NCBI GenBank assembly: GCA_051414805.1
Contig: CP166702.1
Span: forward strand, 1,240,001 to 1,304,000
DNA from: Xenophilus sp003671765
Lineage (GTDB): Bacteria > Pseudomonadota > Gammaproteobacteria > Burkholderiales > Burkholderiaceae_C
DNA: 64,000 bases
Direction of reading: 5' to 3'
Shown here: piece by piece, positions 60,553 to 64,000 of the stretch
Position numbering within the stretch: the stretch's first letter is position 1
Layout of the letters: each line of letters starts with the position of its first letter
Made by a program: the position numbers and the translations under genes
The notes under the pieces: generated by a model
What the model saw: the letters and a program-made list of their open reading frames with translations, nothing else
The model's database searches: none
What the model was told of the DNA's origin: nothing

Positions 60553-60569
60553 GCTATGAAATTCGTAGC
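60553..60569. repeat. 17-bp palindromic repeat, copy 9
   Basis: GCTATGAAATTCGTAGC lies between the stop codon of the 371-residue acyl-CoA dehydrogenase gene and its terminator, in the 3' untranslated region. Confidence 0.75.
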
Positions 60570-60586
60570 GAACTGCGTCGGTGGAC

Positions 60587-61702
60587 TCAGGCGAAGACGC
60601 CCGCGGTGTCGGTCATGCGGGCCGACACCTCGCCCAGGTGGTGCAGGGTGTCGCCGAACACCATTTCCATCTGCGTGAGCTTGCGGAAGTAGTGGCTGCC
60701 CATGTACTCGTCGGTCACGCCGATGCCGCCGTGCAGCTGTACCGACTGCTGGCCGACGAAGCGCATCGCTACGCCGAGCTGGTACTTGGCGCGCGCCATC
60801 GCCTGGCGGCGCTCGGCGGCGGGGGCGTTGAGCTTCAGGCTGGCGTAGTAGCTCATCGAGCGGGCCAGTTCCAGCTGCATCTTCATGTCGGCCACACGGT
60901 GACGCAGGGCCTGGAAGCTGGCGATCGGCACACCGAACTGCTTGCGCGTGTTCATGTACTCCACGGTGAGCGCCAGCGTCTTGTCCATCACGCCCACGCC
61001 TTCGGCGCAGGTGGCGGCGATGCCGATGTCCATCGCATGCTCGAGCACCGGCAGGCCGCCGGCGGCGACGAGCGTGGCGGCGGCGTTGTCGAACACCACC
61101 TCGGCGGCGCGGCTGCCGTCCTGGGTGACGTAGCCGCGGGCGGCCACGCCGTCGGCCGAACGTTCGACCAGGAAGAGCGCGATCTTGCCGTCGAGCTGGG
61201 CCGGCACGAGGTAAGCGTCGGCCTGGTCACCGGCGGGCACCACGCCCTTGGTGCCGTGCACCGTGTAGCCGTCGCCGGCCTTCTTTGCGGTGGCGGCACA
61301 GACGTCGAGACGGTAGCGTGCCTTCTTCTCCTGCCAGGCGAGCACGACCAGCGCTTCGCCGCTGGCGATGCGCGGCAGCCAGGCCTGTTTGGTGGCCGCA
61401 TCGGCATGGCCGGCCAGCACGGCACCGGCGATCAGCGACTGCGCGAGCGGTTCCAGCACGATGCCGCGGCCGAGCTCTTCCATCACCACCATGCCTTCGA
61501 CAGGACCCATGCCCAGGCCGCCGTCGTCTTCGGGGATGTACAGGCCGGCCAGGCCGAGTTCGGCCAGTTCGTTCCAGGCGGTGCGATCGAAGCCGCCGTC
61601 GGCTTCGATCTTGCGGCGACGCTCGAAGTCGTAGCCCTTTTCCACCCACTTGGCGACGGCGTCGCGCAGTTGCTGCTGGTCGTCCGAGAAATTGAAGTCC
61701 AT
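60587..61702 (-). CDS. Acyl-CoA dehydrogenase (371 aa)
   Basis: The protein has the acyl-CoA dehydrogenase fold: N-terminal helical domain (LRDAVAKWVEKGYDFERR), a central beta domain (GYTVHGTKGVVPAGDQADAYLV) and a C-terminal helical domain with YMNTRKQFGVPIASFQALRHRVADM and LHGGIGVTDEYMGSHYFRKL. Such enzymes dehydrogenate fatty acyl-CoA and related thioesters with FAD. The specific substrate is unclear. It lies 12 bp after the 393-residue dehydrogenase gene, and the two probably form a heteromeric or paired system. Confidence 0.92.
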   Translation of the reverse strand: MDFNFSDDQQQLRDAVAKWVEKGYDFERRRKIEADGGFDRTAWNELAELGLAGLYIPEDDGGLGMGPVEGMVVMEELGRGIVLEPLAQSLIAGAVLAGHADAATKQAWLPRIASGEALVVLAWQEKKARYRLDVCAATAKKAGDGYTVHGTKGVVPAGDQADAYLVPAQLDGKIALFLVERSADGVAARGYVTQDGSRAAEVVFDNAAATLVAAGGLPVLEHAMDIGIAATCAEGVGVMDKTLALTVEYMNTRKQFGVPIASFQALRHRVADMKMQLELARSMSYYASLKLNAPAAERRQAMARAKYQLGVAMRFVGQQSVQLHGGIGVTDEYMGSHYFRKLTQMEMVFGDTLHHLGEVSARMTDTAGVFA

Positions 61703-61714
61703 CTGAGTCTCCGA

Positions 61715-62896
61715 TCAGCCGAGCACGGTCTGAGCAACGATGTTTCTTTGCACTTCGTTCGAACCGCCGTAGATCGTGGTCTTGCGGTAGTTGAAGAAGT
61801 TCGACGCCAGCGGCGCCAGCGCGGGGTTGCCGCCGGGGAAGTCGCCCTGCCAGCCGGCTTCCATCGCCTCGCGGATCAGCGGCAGCGAATACGCACCGCC
61901 GGCCAGCATCATGAGTTCGGTGTAGCGCTGCTGGATCTCGCTGCCCTTGATCTTGAGCAGGCCCGCGATGTCCAGCGAGTTCTTGCCCGAGGTCGCGGCC
62001 GACAGCACGCGCAGCACGAGCATCTCGAGCGCGACGATGTCGACTTCCAATTTGGCGATCTCGTCGCGGAAGCGCAGGTCGTCGTACACACCCTCGGCCT
62101 TGGCGATGCGCTTGAGCCGCTCCAGCTCACGCTTGGCGCGGTTCACGTCGGCGATGTTGGTGCGCTCGTGGGAAAGCAGGTGCTTGGCGTAGGTCCAGCC
62201 CTTGTTCTCCTCGCCGATCAGGTTCTCGGCCGGCACCTCGACGTTGTCGAAGAACACGTCGTTGACCTCGAAGCCGCCGTCCAGCAGCTTGATCGGCCGC
62301 ACCGTCACGCCGGGCGACTTCATGTCGAGCACGATGAAGCTGATGCCGGTCTGCGGCTTGCCCTCGTTGCTGGTGCGCACGAGGTTGAACATCCAGTCGC
62401 CGTACTGGCCCAGCGTGGTCCAGGTCTTCTGGCCGTTGATGATGTACTTGTCGCCCTTGCGTTCGGCCTTGGTGCGCAGCGAGGCGAGGTCGGAACCCGA
62501 GCCCGGTTCGCTGTAGCCCTGGCTCCACCAGACCTCGCCGCTGGCGATGCCGGGCAACAAGCGCTGCTGCTGTTCCTTGTTGCCGTAGGCCATGATGACC
62601 GGGGCCACCATCACCGGGCCGAAGGGCACGATGCGCGGCGCGCCGGCCATGGCGCATTCCTCTTCGAAGAGGTGCTTCTCGATGGCGGTCCAGCCCGGGC
62701 CGCCGAATTCCTTGGGCCAGCCGTAGCCCAGCCAGCCCTTCTTGCCCAGGATCTTCGCCCAGGTCTGCATATCGTCGCGCGTCAGCTCGAGCGCGTTGTG
62801 CACCTTGTGCGAGATGTGCTTGGGCAGGTTGTCCGCGACCCAGGCGCGGATGTCTTCGCGGAACTTCTGTTCCTCGGGGGTGAAGGCCAAATCCAT
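61715..62896 (-). CDS. Acyl-CoA dehydrogenase (393 aa)
   Basis: The protein has the full dehydrogenase plan: DLAFTPEEQKFREDIRAWVADNLP, YSEPGSGSDLASLRT, a beta domain with INGQKTWTTLGQYGDWMF and the C-terminal YGGSNEVQRNIVAQTVLG. The last segment contains the FAD/dimer contact typical of the ACAD family. Pairs of adjacent, unequal acyl-CoA dehydrogenases occur for steroid side chains, cyclic and other unusual acids, and the pairing here recalls such alpha2beta2 enzymes. Substrate is not known. Confidence 0.92.
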   Translation of the reverse strand: MDLAFTPEEQKFREDIRAWVADNLPKHISHKVHNALELTRDDMQTWAKILGKKGWLGYGWPKEFGGPGWTAIEKHLFEEECAMAGAPRIVPFGPVMVAPVIMAYGNKEQQQRLLPGIASGEVWWSQGYSEPGSGSDLASLRTKAERKGDKYIINGQKTWTTLGQYGDWMFNLVRTSNEGKPQTGISFIVLDMKSPGVTVRPIKLLDGGFEVNDVFFDNVEVPAENLIGEENKGWTYAKHLLSHERTNIADVNRAKRELERLKRIAKAEGVYDDLRFRDEIAKLEVDIVALEMLVLRVLSAATSGKNSLDIAGLLKIKGSEIQQRYTELMMLAGGAYSLPLIREAMEAGWQGDFPGGNPALAPLASNFFNYRKTTIYGGSNEVQRNIVAQTVLG

Positions 62897-62967
62897 GGGA
62901 AAGTCTCCAGAGAATCCGGGTTTTTAGCACGGTCGTTCGCAAGCGCGAGTCCGGCCGGCGACACGAA

Positions 62968-62973
62968 GATAAT
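62968..62973 (+). promoter_or_regulatory. Candidate -10 element upstream of purN
   Basis: GATAAT ends 10 bases before an ATG at 62984 that opens a 28-codon frame ending at the purN start. Confidence 0.4.
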
Positions 62974-62983
62974 CCGCGCCAGT

Positions 62984-63070
62984 ATGACCCGCGCTCCCGT
63001 CTTCCGATCCCTTGTCCGCCGTGCCGACGCGGCCTTCCTGTCCACCTTCCGGTACGCGGGCGCGCGCTGA
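62984..63070 (+). CDS. Possible 28-residue leader ORF of purN
   Basis: The frame begins MTRAPVFRSL and ends GAR-stop, and its TGA overlaps the purN ATG (TGATG). A -10-like GATAAT sits 10 bases upstream, as at other leaderless starts in the window. It could be a real leader peptide coupled to purN or a chance frame in the purN leader. The peptide resembles nothing I recognise. Confidence 0.3.
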   Translation: MTRAPVFRSLVRRADAAFLSTFRYAGAR

Positions 63071-63672
63071 TGCCGCGCAACATCGTCGTCCTGATTTCGG
63101 GCAGCGGCTCGAACATGGCCGCCATCGTGCGCGCCGCGGCGGCCGGGCGCTGGGCCCAGCGCTTCGACGCCCGCGTGGCCGCGGTGCTGAGCAACCGCCC
63201 CGACGCCGCCGGGCTGGCCTGGGCGCGGGGTGAGGGCATCGCGGCCCAGGTGGTGGACCACAAGGCCTTCGAGTCGCGCGAAGCCTTCGACGCCGCGCTG
63301 GCTGCGGCCGTCGATGCGCACGCGCCGGCGCTGGTGGTGCTGGCGGGCTTCATGCGCATCCTCACGCCGGCCTTCGTCGAGCGCTACGCCGGGCGCCTGA
63401 TCAACATCCATCCCTCGCTGCTGCCAGCCTTCCCGGGCCTGCACACGCATCGGCGTGCGATCGAGGCGGGCTGCCGCGTGGCCGGCGCGACCGTGCACCA
63501 GGTGACGACCGAGCTCGACCATGGGCCCATCCTCGCGCAGGCGGCCGTGCCGGTGCTGCCGGACGACACGCCCGAGTCGCTGGCGGCGCGGGTGCTGTCG
63601 CAGGAGCACAGGATCTATCCGCTGGCGGTGGAGCAGTGGCTGTCTGGTACGGCCGCGCCATCGAATCGGTAG
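63070..63672 (+). CDS. purN: Phosphoribosylglycinamide formyltransferase
   Basis: PurN formylates GAR using 10-formyl-tetrahydrofolate in purine synthesis. The 200-residue protein shows IVVLISGSGSNM (5-16) and the catalytic Asn112, His114 (NIHPSLLPAFPG) and Asp150 (ELDHGPI). The stop codon TAG at 63670 falls inside a palindromic repeat (63657-63673). Consequently the last residues TAAPSNR come partly from the repeat. Length compares with 212 in E. coli. Confidence 0.96.
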   Translation: MPRNIVVLISGSGSNMAAIVRAAAAGRWAQRFDARVAAVLSNRPDAAGLAWARGEGIAAQVVDHKAFESREAFDAALAAAVDAHAPALVVLAGFMRILTPAFVERYAGRLINIHPSLLPAFPGLHTHRRAIEAGCRVAGATVHQVTTELDHGPILAQAAVPVLPDDTPESLAARVLSQEHRIYPLAVEQWLSGTAAPSNR

Positions 63673-63673
63673 C
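63657..63673. repeat. 17-bp palindromic repeat, copy 10 (spans the purN stop codon)
   Basis: GCCATCGAATCGGTAGC carries the purN TAG in its right arm, GGTAGC. It has one change in the left arm and one in the right arm. Confidence 0.65.
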
Positions 63674-63679
63674 AGCGCG

Positions 63680-63699
63680 CGCCCGCTGGTCGGGCGTTT
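63680..63699. terminator. Possible terminator between purN and the DUF1653 gene
   Basis: CGCCCG / CGGGCG with a 5-base loop is followed by TTT. It is short and may be weak. Confidence 0.4.
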
Positions 63700-63715
63700 C
63701 AGCCTCGTTTCGGTC

Positions 63716-63952
63716 TCAATCCACGCGTCTGAAGCGCGGCTGCGGCAGGCCCTCGATCACGACCTCTTCCGCAAACATCGCGGCCGGACGCACCCACAGG
63801 CCGCGCGCGCCGTAGAGCGCGCGGTACAGCACCAGCGGCTCCAGCGTCTCGCTGTGGCGCACGGTGCCGATCACCTCGTACTCGCCGCCCTTGTAGTGAC
63901 GGTAGAGGCCGGTCTGCAGTTCGGGAAGCGGGGGCAGGTCGTCGTCGGTCAT
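63716..63952 (-). CDS. DUF1653 domain protein
   Basis: The 78-residue protein has the compact DUF1653 signature GLYRHYKGGEYEVIGTVRHSETLEPLVLYRALYG (residues about 15-48), then LWVRPAAMFAEEV. The family is of unknown function and is often small and single-domain, with a beta-barrel-like fold predicted. It is convergent with purN. No operon partner is visible within the window. Confidence 0.88.
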   Translation of the reverse strand: MTDDDLPPLPELQTGLYRHYKGGEYEVIGTVRHSETLEPLVLYRALYGARGLWVRPAAMFAEEVVIEGLPQPRFRRVD

Positions 63953-64000
63953 GGGGCAAGCATAGGTCGGCGCACCGGGCGGGCCTGCGGAGGCCGGGTG

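Overview
This 64-kb window is chromosomal DNA of a high-GC betaproteobacterium, almost certainly of the Comamonadaceae and most like Variovorax. The grounds are gene order (hisF-hisI-hisE-HIT-tatABC; petABC-sspA-sspB; ribF-ileS-lspA), tripartite tricarboxylate transporter genes with a Bug-type binding protein, and two kinds of dispersed small repeat that I know from Comamonadaceae genomes. I see no phage, IS element, CRISPR array or rRNA. There is one tRNA gene, tRNA-Thr(TGT). Genes are densely packed, and very long antisense open frames are by-products of the high GC content.

Layout. 1-8.3 kb: a clipped dicarboxylate symporter, a hexose-6-phosphate mutarotase, the end of histidine biosynthesis (hisF, hisI, hisE), a small membrane protein, a HIT hydrolase, tatABC, a DegQ-like periplasmic protease and an MHS-type transporter. 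8.3-18.2 kb: NIF3, pdxA, mscL, the cytochrome bc1 operon petABC, sspA/sspB, tRNA-Thr, a DciA/DUF721 gene and secA with a long structured leader. 18.3-29.3 kb: argJ, a DUF815 ATPase, a MutT-type Nudix enzyme, an SDR gene carrying an in-frame palindromic insertion, a MoxR/DUF58/VWA operon headed by a PDZ-less trypsin-like protease, tatD, a periplasmic protein built of 11-residue repeats, a DNA glycosylase and a spermidine-synthase-like protein. 29.4-38.3 kb: an orphan GspE-type ATPase, tctB-tctA, a TctC/Bug protein, gamma-glutamyltransferase, an EamA exporter and an atypical SDR. 38.4-45.3 kb: a three-domain fusion (DUF5672, GT17, methyltransferase), an EamA exporter, a quinone oxidoreductase, a stand-alone receiver protein and a LysR/SBF-transporter pair. 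45.4-52.9 kb: seven same-strand genes (LacI regulator, complete ABC importer, GpdQ-like phosphodiesterase, Na/Pi symporter) that look like one phosphodiester-scavenging unit behind a perfect 16-bp LacI operator. 53-64 kb: lspA, ileS, ribF, an HNH endonuclease, an ECHDC3-like protein, a lipoprotein hydrolase, two acyl-CoA dehydrogenases, purN and a DUF1653 gene.

The signals most worth following are: (1) an 84-bp palindromic element inside an SDR gene, in frame and flanked by a 10-bp direct repeat, with two longer relatives starting at the stop codons of moxR and an EamA gene; (2) ten copies of a 17-bp inverted repeat GCTAT-N7-ATAGC, several inside genes, one spanning the purN stop codon and one just upstream of the ribF start; (3) the DUF5672-GT17-methyltransferase fusion; (4) the phosphodiester cluster; and (5) a SecM-like peptide motif in frame upstream of secA, next to a strong leader hairpin. 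All functional statements are read from sequence without database searches.
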